Assembly (NCBI RefSeq): GCF_036898095.1
Contig: NC_090728.1
Span: forward strand, 86,922,739 to 86,986,738
DNA from: Palaemon carinicauda
Taxonomy: Eukaryota > Arthropoda > Malacostraca > Decapoda > Palaemonidae
Direction of reading: 5' to 3'
Length of the DNA stretch: 64,000 bases
Every line of letters starts with the position of its first letter. Position 1 is the first letter of the stretch. Under the pieces are notes generated by a model. That model was not told the origin of the DNA and made no database searches. It saw only the letters and a program-made list of their open reading frames with translations. Shown here one piece after another: positions 53,852 through 63,844 of the stretch. The translations under genes were made by a program, and so were the position numbers.

Positions 53852-53854
<3 letters not shown>
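52457..53854 (+). mobile_element. Tc1/mariner-type transposon, copy A
   Basis: The right end probably lies at CGCGCTGACTG followed by TA within (TA)n at about 53854. No clear matching inverted repeat was found on the left, where the sequence runs into (CT)n, so the left end may be lost. It carries a transposase frame broken at one C-run. Confidence 0.75.
52682..53727 (+). pseudogene. Tc1/mariner-family DD35E transposase, frame broken by a C-run (copy A)
   Basis: From the ATG at 52682 the N-terminal helix-turn-helix is encoded (HDDIVRVITCHNLCLQTKEI, then NERTVRHLVAKFK). At 52864-52888 a run of 25 C shifts the frame, and the rest reads from about 52889 to the stop at 53727. Numbering from 52912, the catalytic residues are D85 (SDEATF), D174 (QQDGAPCHTA) and E210 (PIENLW), with 35 residues between the last two; classical Tc1 has 34. 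The catalytic part is open for 271 codons. Without correction of the frame no full protein results. A programmed shift is conceivable but unsupported. Confidence 0.88.

Positions 53855-53929
<75 letters not shown>
53855..53929. repeat. (TA)n microsatellite
   Basis: A TA run at the right end of the mariner copy. Confidence 0.96.
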
Positions 53930-53931
<2 letters not shown>

Positions 53932-55018
53932 TGGAAATTTCTTTCTTTTACTTGTTAATTTTTGTCTGGTCTAAATAAAGTTGCAGAGTTTTCAGTCCTA
54001 TTAGCGTCAGGATAGAAATATTGATAATAATCTTAATAAAGAGTCTGATATTTATTTGTTCCTACTCGACATACACATCCTCGTCCTTTAATTATGGTGA
54101 TTACATCAATGCGAGCTGGAATCAGTCATTTGGAGTGGTTAATGAGCAGTCATCCAACTGGAGAGGGTTCAGGCCAAGCTGCTCCTCCCCCCCTTTCAGT
54201 CAGTTCTCTATTCACTTTTTGGTATGACCGCTGTGGCACACAGACATAATGCTGCACTTAACAAACAATTGATTCCTTTTCTCTCAAGTTTGGTTGTTTG
54301 GGATTATGGAATAGAAACAAGAACTTCGTATTTGTCGAGGGGAAGGGTGGATGCTGCAATCGCTTCATGGAAAAGCTATGGGTAAATCCATACTCTCTTT
54401 GTGCTTCATGTTGTGGCCCTATCTGTTCACAGGCATCTCATTGTGCTGGGTGTTGATCATGGCCTCCAGTGTAGTGGCAGGAGTATGCCCTTAAGGGGGC
54501 CGGCCGGAATGCTAATATATGGGGTTATAGGAAGAAAACCACAAAATATTGAAAAAATTCACTGAACTTCGTATGGCAATGGAGAATGCGTATACGAAAT
54601 ATTTTGTCAAAATTATTCTTACTTTCATAGTTACAGGGTAATTAGTAAAAGTAATTCAATAAACCATAAACATTGTTCCCTACAAGAAAATGCAGTATTT
54701 CTTCTGTTATTGTAAATTTTAATAATTTTTACATTTTAATGTAAAAGAAATTGTGAACAATGGCATCTGTATAACTTCCACGAGTCGCAGACGACCATAA
54801 ATTGTACCCTTTGCCTTTCAGTCCTACCACAAACCTGAGAGAGAGCACATGCCTGACTTTGACCCCTGACATTCACTAATTTTTACGTTTTGTTTTTCTT
54901 GTTTTCGGCAAGAATTTTATCATTTCAAAGAGGAAAAGACAATTTCAACATCTTGCTGATATAAGGAAAGAGAAAATTTGCTTTATTAAAGAGTTCAGAA
55001 GAGGGTAATATCGGTATT
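53930..55018. other. Duplicated segment without recognised gene
   Basis: It is present again at 57671-58761. Short frames such as the one at 54021-54227 are kept in both copies only because the copies are nearly identical. It probably belongs to an unrecognised mobile element. Confidence 0.55.
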
Positions 55019-55030
55019 GCACACACACAC

Positions 55031-55120
<90 letters not shown>
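55019..55120. repeat. Compound (AC)n-(AG)n-(TG)n microsatellite
   Basis: A short AC run, a GA run, then a TG run. Confidence 0.95.
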
Positions 55121-55122
<2 letters not shown>

Positions 55123-55461
55123 AAGAAGCGACGGCCTTGCCTAATACGAGCAAAAGACGCAAGATATTGAGCAAGAGGATCTTTGTTTATGAGTAAATTA
55201 TGATAAATAACTTTTTCATTTATCAATATTTAAACATGAACATAAAATTCATAATAATCAAGATTTATTAATATTGGCTTTGTAGAAAAAACAAAGAAAA
55301 ACTTTGAACGCCCTCCAACATTCACTCATTTTTACGTTGGTTTTTCTCGTTTTCAGCAAGAATTTTATCATTTCAAAGAGAAAAAGACAATTTCAACATC
55401 TTGCTAACATAATGAAGAAGAAAATTTGCTCTATTTAGAGTTCAGAATAGGGTAATATCGG

Positions 55462-55467
<6 letters not shown>
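55121..55467. other. Duplicated AT-rich segment, unassigned
   Basis: It contains a second version of the words TTTTTACGTT...GTTTTC.GCAAGAATTTTATC found at about 54882-54920, so an internal ~400-bp duplication predates the 3.7-kb one. Confidence 0.6.

Positions 55468-55533
<66 letters not shown>
55468..55533. repeat. (GA)n microsatellite
   Basis: A GA run of 66 bases. Confidence 0.95.
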
Positions 55534-55536
<3 letters not shown>

Positions 55537-55654
55537 CTTACCTTATTTCCTTACCTTATTGCCTTATTTTTTGTTTGGGTTCCCCCAGGTCCCTCAGTGT
55601 GAGGCACCTCGTATATCCACCAGAGAGTTGCTAATGCATCTTCCGGTGTATTTT
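55534..55654 (-). mobile_element. LINE 3'-end fragment created by the tandem duplication
   Basis: It matches 59222-59330, the last coding bases and 3' tail of the LINE at 59225-60617, and breaks at the duplication junction. Confidence 0.85.
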
Positions 55655-55928
55655 GCCGATACTGAAACAGAGTTTCTTCAAGGTGTGTAGGTACGGCAAC
55701 ATTGCTGGCTCCTTCCATACCTCGTATAGGACCCTATCCCTCCCTCTCTGTTCTTTCACGATGGCCGAGCCATTGTCTTTCCTGAGCCGGCGTCCTGCAA
55801 CCTTACCGTCGCCGGTGGGTTGTCGGAGCCGGCCAGACTCCTCTCCTCAGCTGTTGTCTGGCTGCTGGCAGCTAGGCCAGCTGCAGGCAGCCATGACACT
55901 GCCGGCGGCCATGTTGGTTGCTGGCGAC

Positions 55929-56153
55929 CATCGTAGCAATACCCTGGAAGAGATAGAACGCCTTTTGTTGATAGGGATAAAGGACAAAGAGATTGTTGGC
56001 AACGATCATTTGTGAGAAGGGCCAGCGTGATGAACAGAAAGAAAGAAAAAAGTGAAGCTAGGAAAACCAAGTTAGCATTAACAAGCTCTTTTAAAAAAGT
56101 CTTCTCTCTTTTTCTGTTTCTCTCTAAACATAGCATTAACATGTTCTTTAAAT

Positions 56154-56194
<41 letters not shown>
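55929..56194 (-). mobile_element. Fragment of the Tigger-like element (unit B copy)
   Basis: The same as 52171-52456, with a shorter (CT)n tract (56158-56194). Confidence 0.82.
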
Positions 56195-56197
<3 letters not shown>

Positions 56198-57585
56198 GGA
56201 GGCATGGGGTTTATCGGGGAAAAAATCGACTGGGACAAATTGACTAATTGGCATCTTTTTATACAAGTTGGCATCTACATATCTGCGTAGGTGGAAGCTA
56301 GTCAGTGTGTTTCCTGAAGTCGTGGAGTGAGGTTGTGTCAGGTTGAGAGGGCCGAGTTGCAATCGTTCTTTTGTGAGTTCGCGTGGCATTTTTGTCTATC
56401 AAACCCCCCCCAGTGATGTCTAGACCCCGTACAAGTCACGATGACATTGTTAGAGTGATAACTTGTCATAATTTATGTCTGCAAACAAAGGAAATAGTGA
56501 AGAATACTGGCGTGAACGAGAGAACAGTGAGGTGCTTGGTGGCCAAGTTCAAGGCAGGGGGTAGCGACGAGATCCCTTCTCACTCCCAGGCTGGTCCCCC
56601 CCCCCCCCCCCCCCCCCCCCCCGGAAGATTCCTGATCTTACTTTAGTGATTTTAAAGCGAAGCCTAGAAGAAAATGCTACATTAACGGCTAAGCAACTGA
56701 AAGAACAGAACCCTAAATTGTTGAGCGACGTCAGTGTTCGTACGATTCAGGAAAACCTGTCGAAGCGCCTCGACTACAAGAAAGTGATCGCGAGAAAGAA
56801 GCCCGCTTTAACTGAGAAACAAAGGAAGAGGAGGGTTGCTTTTGCCAAGACATACAAGGATTGGACCTTGGAGCAGTGGCGAAGTGTCTTGTGGAGTGAC
56901 GAAGCGACCTTTTGTGTGAGTGAGACGACCGGGAAAAAAGTGTGGAGGCGAAAGGGGTCAGATCCTCTTAAGCCTAATCTCACGGCCAAGACAGTTAAGC
57001 ACCCAGCATCGCTTATGGTTTGGGGTTCGTTTGCCTACGGTGGTGCCCCAAGCCTTGTTGTTTTGCCTAAAGGCATAACGGTTAATGCTGACCGCTATTT
57101 GAATATTTTGAAAGACAATTTAGCGGATTGTTTTGCGGCTACAGGAGCTGAAATTTTTCAGCAGGACGGTGCCCCTTGCCATACGGCTAAAAAAGTGAAA
57201 AAGTGGCTTGAAAATAGCGAAGTGAACTATATTCCTGATTGGCCAGGTCAAAGTCCTGATATTTCGCCCATTGAGAACCTTTGGGTGATAGTTAAAGCCC
57301 GCCTTCGTAAAGAAGTGACGACAAACGTGACACTTCTCGAGGCGGCGCTCCATAAGGTGTGGGCTGAAATACCTGCAGAAATTCTTCAGAATTTAGCAGA
57401 TAGCGTTCCTCAACGATTTTTGGAGGTCAAGAAGAGGAAAGGCTACCCTATAGACAAGTAGCAGGGATATTGGTGAGTGTTCAATTAAATTTTTATTGAT
57501 TTATATTGTGTATTAGTGTAGATATGGGGGGGGGACCAAAATGAATGCACGGCGGATGCTGCCTGGACAGAGCGATCCGCGCTGA

Positions 57586-57588
<3 letters not shown>
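56195..57588 (+). mobile_element. Tc1/mariner-type transposon, copy B
   Basis: The duplicate of 52457-53854; same structure and same unresolved left end. Confidence 0.75.
56416..57461 (+). pseudogene. Tc1/mariner-family DD35E transposase, frame broken by a C-run (copy B)
   Basis: Nearly identical to copy A. Visible protein differences: Cys for His in the helix-turn-helix (TVRCLVAK), Ala for Asp (RRVAFAK) and Leu for Phe (APSLVVL). The C-run has 27 C, but the two flanking T of copy A are C here, so the total length and hence the frameshift are the same. The catalytic D, D and E are all present. Confidence 0.88.

Positions 57589-57670
<82 letters not shown>
57589..57670. repeat. (TA)n microsatellite
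   Basis: A TA run, the counterpart of 53855-53929. Confidence 0.96.
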
Positions 57671-57672
<2 letters not shown>

Positions 57673-58760
57673 CTGGAAATTTCTTTCTTTTACTTGTTAA
57701 TTTTTGTCTGGTCTAAATAAAGTTGCAGAGTTTTCAGTCCTATTAGCGTCAGGATAGAAATATTGATAATAATCTTAATAAAGAGTCTGATATTTATTTG
57801 TTCCTACTCGACATACACATCCTCGTCCTTTAATTATGGTGATTACATCAATGCGAGCTGGAATCAGTCATTTGGAGTGGTTAATGAGCAGTCATCCAAC
57901 TGGAGAGGGTTCAGGCCAAGCTGCTCCTCCCCCCCTTTCAGTCAGTTCTCTATTCACTTTTTGGTATGACCGCTGTGGCACACAGACATAATGCTGCACT
58001 TAACAAACAATTGATTCCTTTTCTCTCAAGTTTGGTTGTTTGGGATTATGGAATAGAAACAAGAACTTCGTATTTGTCGAGGGGAAGGGTGGATGCTGCA
58101 ATCGCTTCATGGAAAAGCTATGGGTAAATCCATACTCTCTTTGTGCTTCATGTTGTGGCCCTATCTGTTCACAGGCATCTCATTGTGCTGGGTGTTGATC
58201 ATGGCCTCCAGTGTAGTGGCAGGAGTATGCCCTTAAGGGGGCCGGCCGGAATGCTAATATATGGGGTTATAGAAGAAAACCACAAAATATTGAAAAAATT
58301 CACTGAACTTCGTATGGCAATGGAGAATGCGTATACGAAATATTTTGTCAAAATTATTCTTACTTTCATAGTTACAGGGTAATTAGTAAAAGTAATTCAA
58401 TAAACCATAAACATTGTTCCCTACAAGAAAATGCAGTATTTCTTCTGTTATTGTAAATTTTAATAATTTTTACATTTTAATGTAAAAGAAATTGTGAACA
58501 ATGGCATCTGTATAACTTCCACGAGTCGCAGACGACCATAAATTGTACCCTTTGCCTTTCAGTCCTACCACAAACCTGAGAGAGAGCACATGCCTGACTT
58601 TGACCCCTGACATTCACTAATTTTTACGTTTTGTTTTTCTTGTTTTCGGCAAGAATTTTATCATTTCAAAGAGGAAAAGACAATTTCAACATCTTGCTGA
58701 TATAAGGAAAGAGAAAATTTGCTTTATTAAAGAGTTCAGAAGAGGGTAATATCGGTATTG

Positions 58761-58761
<1 letters not shown>
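57671..58761. other. Duplicated segment without recognised gene (unit B)
   Basis: The counterpart of 53930-55018. No function assigned. Confidence 0.55.

Positions 58762-58840
<79 letters not shown>
58762..58840. repeat. Compound (AC)n-(AG)n-(TG)n microsatellite
   Basis: The counterpart of 55019-55120, but shorter. Confidence 0.95.
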
Positions 58841-59182
58841 GAGAAGAAGCGACGGCCTTGCCTAATACGAGCAAAAGACGCAAGATATTGAGCAAGAGGA
58901 TCTTTGTTTTTGAGTAAATTATGATAAATAACTTTTTCATTTATCAATATTTAAACATGAACATAAAATTCATAATAATCAAGATTTATTAATATTGGCT
59001 TTGTAGAAAAAACAAAGAAAAACTTTGAACGCCCTCCAACATTCACTCATTTTTACGTTGGTTTTTCTCGTTTTCAGCAAGAATTTTATCATTTCAAAGA
59101 GAAAAAGACAATTTCAACATCTTGCTAACATAATGAAGAAGAAAATTTGCTCTATTTAGAGTTCAGAATAGGGTAATATCGG

Positions 59183-59187
<5 letters not shown>
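58841..59187. other. Duplicated AT-rich segment, unassigned (unit B)
   Basis: The counterpart of 55121-55467. Confidence 0.6.

Positions 59188-59224
<37 letters not shown>
59188..59224. repeat. (GA)n microsatellite
   Basis: A GA run directly after the LINE 3' tail. Confidence 0.95.
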
Positions 59225-59226
<2 letters not shown>

Positions 59227-60617
59227 TTACCTTATTGCCTTATTTTTTGTTTGGGTTCCCCCAGGTCCCTCAGTGTGAGGCACCTCGTATATCCACCAGA
59301 GAGTTGCTAATGCATCTTCCGGTGTATTTTGCATCTTCCAGTCTTGGATGGTCTGGGATGCATCTTAGGTATTTATCGAGCTTGTTCTTAAACACATCTA
59401 CGCTCACTCCTGATATGTTTCTTAGATGAGCAGGCAGCACATTAAATAGTCGCTGCATTATTGATGGTGGTGCGTAGTGGATTAATGTCCTGTGCGCCTT
59501 CCTTAGTTTTCCTGGTATATTTTTTGGCACTATTAATCTACCTCGGCTTGCTCTTTCTGATATTTTTAGCTCCATGATGTTTTCAGTAATTCCTTCTATT
59601 TGCTTCCATGCTTGTATTATCATGTAGCATTCTCTTCTCCTTTCTAGACTGTATAGTTTTAAAAATTTGCAGTCTTTCCCAGTAGTCAAGGTCCTTAACT
59701 TCTTCTATTCTAGCAGTATAGGACCTTTGTACACTCTCTATTTGTGCAATATCCTTTTGGTAGTGTGGGTACCATATCACATTGCAGTACTCGAGTGTAC
59801 TACGTACATAAGTTTTGTAAAGCATAATCATGTGTTCAGCTTTTCTTGTTTTAAAGTGTGTGAATAACATTCCCATTTTTGCTTTACATTTAGCCAACAG
59901 TGTTGCTATTTGGTCGTTGCATAACATATTCCTATTTAACATTACACCAAGGTCTTTAATTGCTTCCTTGTTTGTGATTGTCTCGTTATTAGGTCCCTTG
60001 TATGCATATGCCATTCCTTCTCTGTTTCCATAATTCATTGATTCAAATTTATCGAAGTTAAATACCATCCTATTTATCTCCGCCCATTCATATATTTTGT
60101 TTAGATCTTTTTGTAGTGAGTTCCCATCTTCATCACAAGTAATATCTCTACTTATTCTTGTGTCATCGGCGAAACTTCTCACTACAGAGTTTTCAACATC
60201 GCAGTCTATGTCTGAGATCATAATAACAAACAGCAGTGCAGCTAAAACCGTACCTTGTGGCACCCCAGATATTACCTGAGCTTCATCCGATTTCTCGTCA
60301 TTTGCAACCACTATCTGTTTTCTGTTTTGCAGGAATTCTTTTACCCATTTTCCTATCTTTCCCACAATATTATGCTTTCTCATTTTTTTCTCTAATATAT
60401 TGTGGTCTACCTTGTCAAAGGCTTTTGCAAAATCTAGATAGATCACATCTGTGTCTTTTTCATTTATCATATTTTTATATATGTTTTCATAGTGTGCTAT
60501 CAGTTGGGTTTGTGTACTTTTTCCAGGCACAAAACCGTGTTGACCTATATTAAACAGATTGTTTTTAACCAAATGATCCATTATTTTCTTTTTTATTACC
60601 CTCTCATACACTTTCAT
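59225..60617 (-). mobile_element. 5'-truncated non-LTR retrotransposon (LINE, jockey/CR1-like)
   Basis: The minus-strand copy starts inside the RT domain at about 60617, next to (GA)n, and ends in a short 3' tail (AATAAGGCAATAAGGTAAGG, inverse of 59224-59243) running into (CT)n. No endonuclease domain is present. The 3' tail sequence occurs two more times nearby (55534, 60667). Confidence 0.85.
59270..60617 (-). pseudogene. LINE reverse transcriptase, 5'-truncated with one frameshift
   Basis: RT blocks in order: GFVPGKSTQTQLIAHYENIY, YLDFAKAFDKVDH (first catalytic Asp), SGVPQGTVLAALLFVIMISD, FADDTRIS (catalytic FADD), NFDKFESMNYG and KDLGVMLN, then the C-terminal LINE region (VRSTLEYCNVIWYPHYQKDI). 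The frame is open from 60617 to about 59665, where a one-base change in an A/T run shifts it; the C-terminal part (LYSLERRRECYMI ... LPAHLRNISG) then reads to the stop at 59270. The start is a truncation point, not a real initiation codon. Confidence 0.92.
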
Positions 60618-60629
60618 AATATGTGATGT

Positions 60630-60666
<37 letters not shown>
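60630..60666. repeat. (GA)n microsatellite
   Basis: A GA run at the 5' edge of the LINE copy. Confidence 0.95.
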
Positions 60667-60668
<2 letters not shown>

Positions 60669-60716
60669 TTACCTTATTGCCTTATTTTTTGTTTGGGTTC
60701 CCCCAGGTCCCTCAGT
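60667..60716 (-). mobile_element. Second LINE 3' end, ~50 bp only
   Basis: CCTTACCTTATTGCCTTATT and GGGTTCCCCCAGGTCCCTC repeat the LINE tail of 59224-59275; similarity stops at CAGT. This is an extremely truncated copy. Confidence 0.78.
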
Positions 60717-60778
60717 AATCGTCCTGGTGACGAGAAGAAGCATCGTCCTGGAGAAGCAGGCTGGGATCGTCCTGGTAT

Positions 60779-60822
<44 letters not shown>

Positions 60823-61080
60823 TAATAATTATCAAAGGATGAGATAGAATTTGAAAAACACTAATTTTCAGGATAAATCACCCTGGCATTGCAAAACTGA
60901 AGGTCAGAGGCAAAAATCCTATGCAGTTAGGAGATGTCCCAAGTCTCCTTATTAAGTGGTATGAATTTCAAAGTCCTGTCATTAAAAATCAGCATTACCC
61001 ATCTGACCCCTTATAGGGAAGAAGCATTGTAGGTGTTCATCAGAGTCTCATTCTACTTCAGGAGAACGAGATCAACATTG
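60717..61080. other. Unassigned sequence up to the gap
   Basis: The word ATCGTCCTGG occurs three times at 60718-60776, followed by (GA)n at 60781-60819. No gene seen. Confidence 0.6.
60781..60819. repeat. (GA)n microsatellite
   Basis: A GA run of 39 bases. Confidence 0.95.
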
Positions 61081-61580
61081 NNNNNNNNNNNNNNNNNNNN
61101 NNNNNNNNNNNNNNNNNNNNNNNNNNNNNNNNNNNNNNNNNNNNNNNNNNNNNNNNNNNNNNNNNNNNNNNNNNNNNNNNNNNNNNNNNNNNNNNNNNNN
61201 NNNNNNNNNNNNNNNNNNNNNNNNNNNNNNNNNNNNNNNNNNNNNNNNNNNNNNNNNNNNNNNNNNNNNNNNNNNNNNNNNNNNNNNNNNNNNNNNNNNN
61301 NNNNNNNNNNNNNNNNNNNNNNNNNNNNNNNNNNNNNNNNNNNNNNNNNNNNNNNNNNNNNNNNNNNNNNNNNNNNNNNNNNNNNNNNNNNNNNNNNNNN
61401 NNNNNNNNNNNNNNNNNNNNNNNNNNNNNNNNNNNNNNNNNNNNNNNNNNNNNNNNNNNNNNNNNNNNNNNNNNNNNNNNNNNNNNNNNNNNNNNNNNNN
61501 NNNNNNNNNNNNNNNNNNNNNNNNNNNNNNNNNNNNNNNNNNNNNNNNNNNNNNNNNNNNNNNNNNNNNNNNNNNNNNNN
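61081..61580. other. Assembly gap, 500 N
   Basis: Exactly 500 N, a round number typical of a placeholder of unknown size between scaffolded contigs. The order and orientation of the flanks are therefore inferred by the assembler. Confidence 0.98.
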
Positions 61581-63664
61581 TAAATACTGTATGAAGCTTT
61601 AATATTGAACTACCTGCACACACACACACAGAAAGAGCAAGAACGTATTTGCATGATAACAAATAATAATGGCTATAAATGAACAGTATGAAAACTGTGA
61701 TATCCTGTAACATATTGGTGCTGATGTAATATTCATTATGAAGATATTTCGAATCAATTAAAATATTATATAAAAAATATGCCATCCGTATGTGTCCAGT
61801 CTTTCAATATGGTAATGGGATCTTCACATCAGCTAATCCTAACCATAGGTAAACAAAATATTAAGTAGTTCTTGACTGTTAAAATGCTTCGAAAATTGAA
61901 AAAGGGAATAGTACAAAAATGCTTTAATAGAGCATATAATATCCCATGAAACAAGAAAATGACATATTGATTTACAGTAAGTAAATATTGATAAAATATG
62001 ACTTAGATGATTGCCGAATCATGAAGCATCATGATAAATATACGGAAATTTCTCTTTTTAAGTTTGACATATGTCCAGATCGTCTTACGACACGTCTCTC
62101 AGTGCCTATGTTGGTCGTAAGTCGACGACTATCTTTAGTTTAAGCACACAACATCCACATTCTAAAAAATCACAATTTAAAAAAAATATAATTGTGCTTC
62201 ATTAAAGCATTTTTGTACAATTGGTTTCAATTTCAGGTGCATTTCAACCATCAACAATTAGTGACTTTTTTTCCTCTACAGCAGGGTTTCCCAAAGAGGG
62301 CTCCATGAGTGAGGCTGAGGGGCTCCGGAAGCCCTTTCATAAAGAGGACCAAATGCTTTATATGGAAAAACTTAATGACTGCAGACATTTAATTATTGAT
62401 CTTTTTTTTTACTGGAAAGAGATATGATACATAACTACAGATGTAAAGAGTTTCAGGATGGTTCATTGAAAAGAAAATAAAAAAATAAATTAACAAAAAA
62501 TGCAACAATTTTTGATTAATCAAATACAAAAAATGGTTGTAAACACGAAAATATAGTAAAACCACAAACAGGAACAACTAATGAACAAGTATAAGCAAAT
62601 GCTAAGCTCCTCATCCAGGCCACCAAAATATTTTATGGAAATTCCACAAAATCACCATAGTGGCCTTGATGAAAGTTGCCAATTAGTCCTTCTATAAAGG
62701 AGAAAAATAAGAAAAAAATATAATGAGTATAATAAGTAAAATCTAAAGACCCCAACAAATAGTTCTCCATGTTTACAAGACACTTTATGCAACTTTCAGC
62801 ATAACCATACCATAAAATTGTACATATATGAAAGAGTAAACAAAGATATACAATGAATTAACATAGAAAAATGTGCAGAAATGTTTACTTACTTATGATA
62901 CTATAGAGGAACAAAGAAAACCAAGAGCCTCCTATGAGGGATTCAAGAGAATTGCTATTGGGAAACTGACAAATATCTTTCCCTCAAATTCTTCAAGAAA
63001 AAGTAAACCGATAGGTATTCTGGTCAAAAAAGGGTTGCGTACGGGACTGGATGTACTTGCGTAAATAGAAAGAAAGGATGTTTTAGTGATGAAATCATTT
63101 TTTTTTATTAAAAATACTATTTGAAACATGCTATATAAATGTTCAAGACGAAAGTGCAATAATCTGAATTTCCAAGCAGAGGTCATGAGTTGCTCCCCTT
63201 CAGGATGAGTGACAATAAGCGGGAACCAACATGAGACACAAGAGAATGTAGATCCTGACCACCATGAGACAATTTTCTTGAACAATCTACAAAATAATTA
63301 CTAACAATTCTAATGACATCACTAAAAGCCCTAAAAATTTAAATCTGAATAATACTGAGTACTGGGACTATCATTCTAAACCGATAGTGACTCAGACTGA
63401 AGACAAAGGCAGGTATGGCTTGCCCAAGCCACTAGCTTATTCCATTAACCGCTGAATTGTGTCATAACTTCATAAGAGGCCTAAGTCTATTGAAAGGAAA
63501 GAAAATAGGAAAATTTTTAGTTTTACAGGATTTCAGAGGACAAGCAAAATATGAACATCATGAGAGATTCATAGAAATAATTGAATTTTGATAATCATTC
63601 ACTTAACTGACTTTTTTCTTCTACCCTTGTGATAAAAGAAAAAGAAAAGGCATATTCAAATTTT
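61581..63664. other. Probable 3' flank of CSN4, no gene recognised
   Basis: AT-rich. 62050-62128 is the inverse of MITE-end words at 36249-36345. 62278-62345 (CAGCAGGGTTTCCCAAAGAG...) resembles a hAT-type terminal sequence but no partner end was found. Short frames here (62221-62427, 62873-63064, 62932-63285) lack recognisable domains. Confidence 0.5.
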
Positions 63665-63844
63665 CAGTTTTATTTTGGGAAGTTACATTTCTGACCAAAT
63701 TTTATTACATTATCATTGAATATACAGCATTCATAAATTAAAAATTGTCATATAATAATTTGCAATGTCTATTTTCCTTATATGATCATGAAGGGTTTAA
63801 AACTGAAAATATAATAGGTAATTAAATAGTTATCATGGAGAACT
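63665..63844 (-). other. COPS4: CSN4 3' untranslated region
   Basis: Minus-strand sequence directly after the CSN4 stop codon. AATAAA signals (TTTATT on the + strand) lie at 63701-63706 and 63669-63674, giving a 3' UTR of roughly 160-200 nt. The cleavage site itself is not known. Confidence 0.65.

Larger units (their letters stand above)
51918..55654 (+). repeat. Tandem duplication, unit A (3.7 kb)
   Basis: It starts at GCCGATACTGAAACAGAG and is repeated almost base for base from 55655. It contains the end of DIRS copy D, a Tigger-MITE fragment, a mariner copy, (TA)n, an unassigned 1.1-kb segment, GA/GT tracts and the last ~118 bp of a LINE. The units differ by microsatellite lengths, a ~20-bp indel near 55872 and single bases. 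Confidence 0.93.
55655..59330 (+). repeat. Tandem duplication, unit B (3.7 kb)
   Basis: The second unit of the duplication. At its right edge the sequence continues into the rest of the LINE, so this edge is the ancestral one. The junction between units shares only TG with the left edge (microhomology). Confidence 0.93.

Noticed and set aside
53855..57670. (TA)n tracts as possible replication origins or cruciform signals
   Set aside because: They are simple repeats at mariner ends, duplicated with the 3.7-kb unit; no further origin features are present.
54021..58382. Small ORFs repeated in both duplication units (54021-54227, 57763-57969, 58143-58382)
   Set aside because: Their conservation comes from the recent duplication alone, and no domain was recognised.
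61033..61785. Long ORFs on both strands across 61033-61785
   Set aside because: They are open only because they span the 500-N gap.
62278..62345. hAT-like terminal sequence (CAGCAGGGTTTCCCAAAGAG)
   Set aside because: The opposite end and an 8-bp target duplication were not found; too weak to list as an element.
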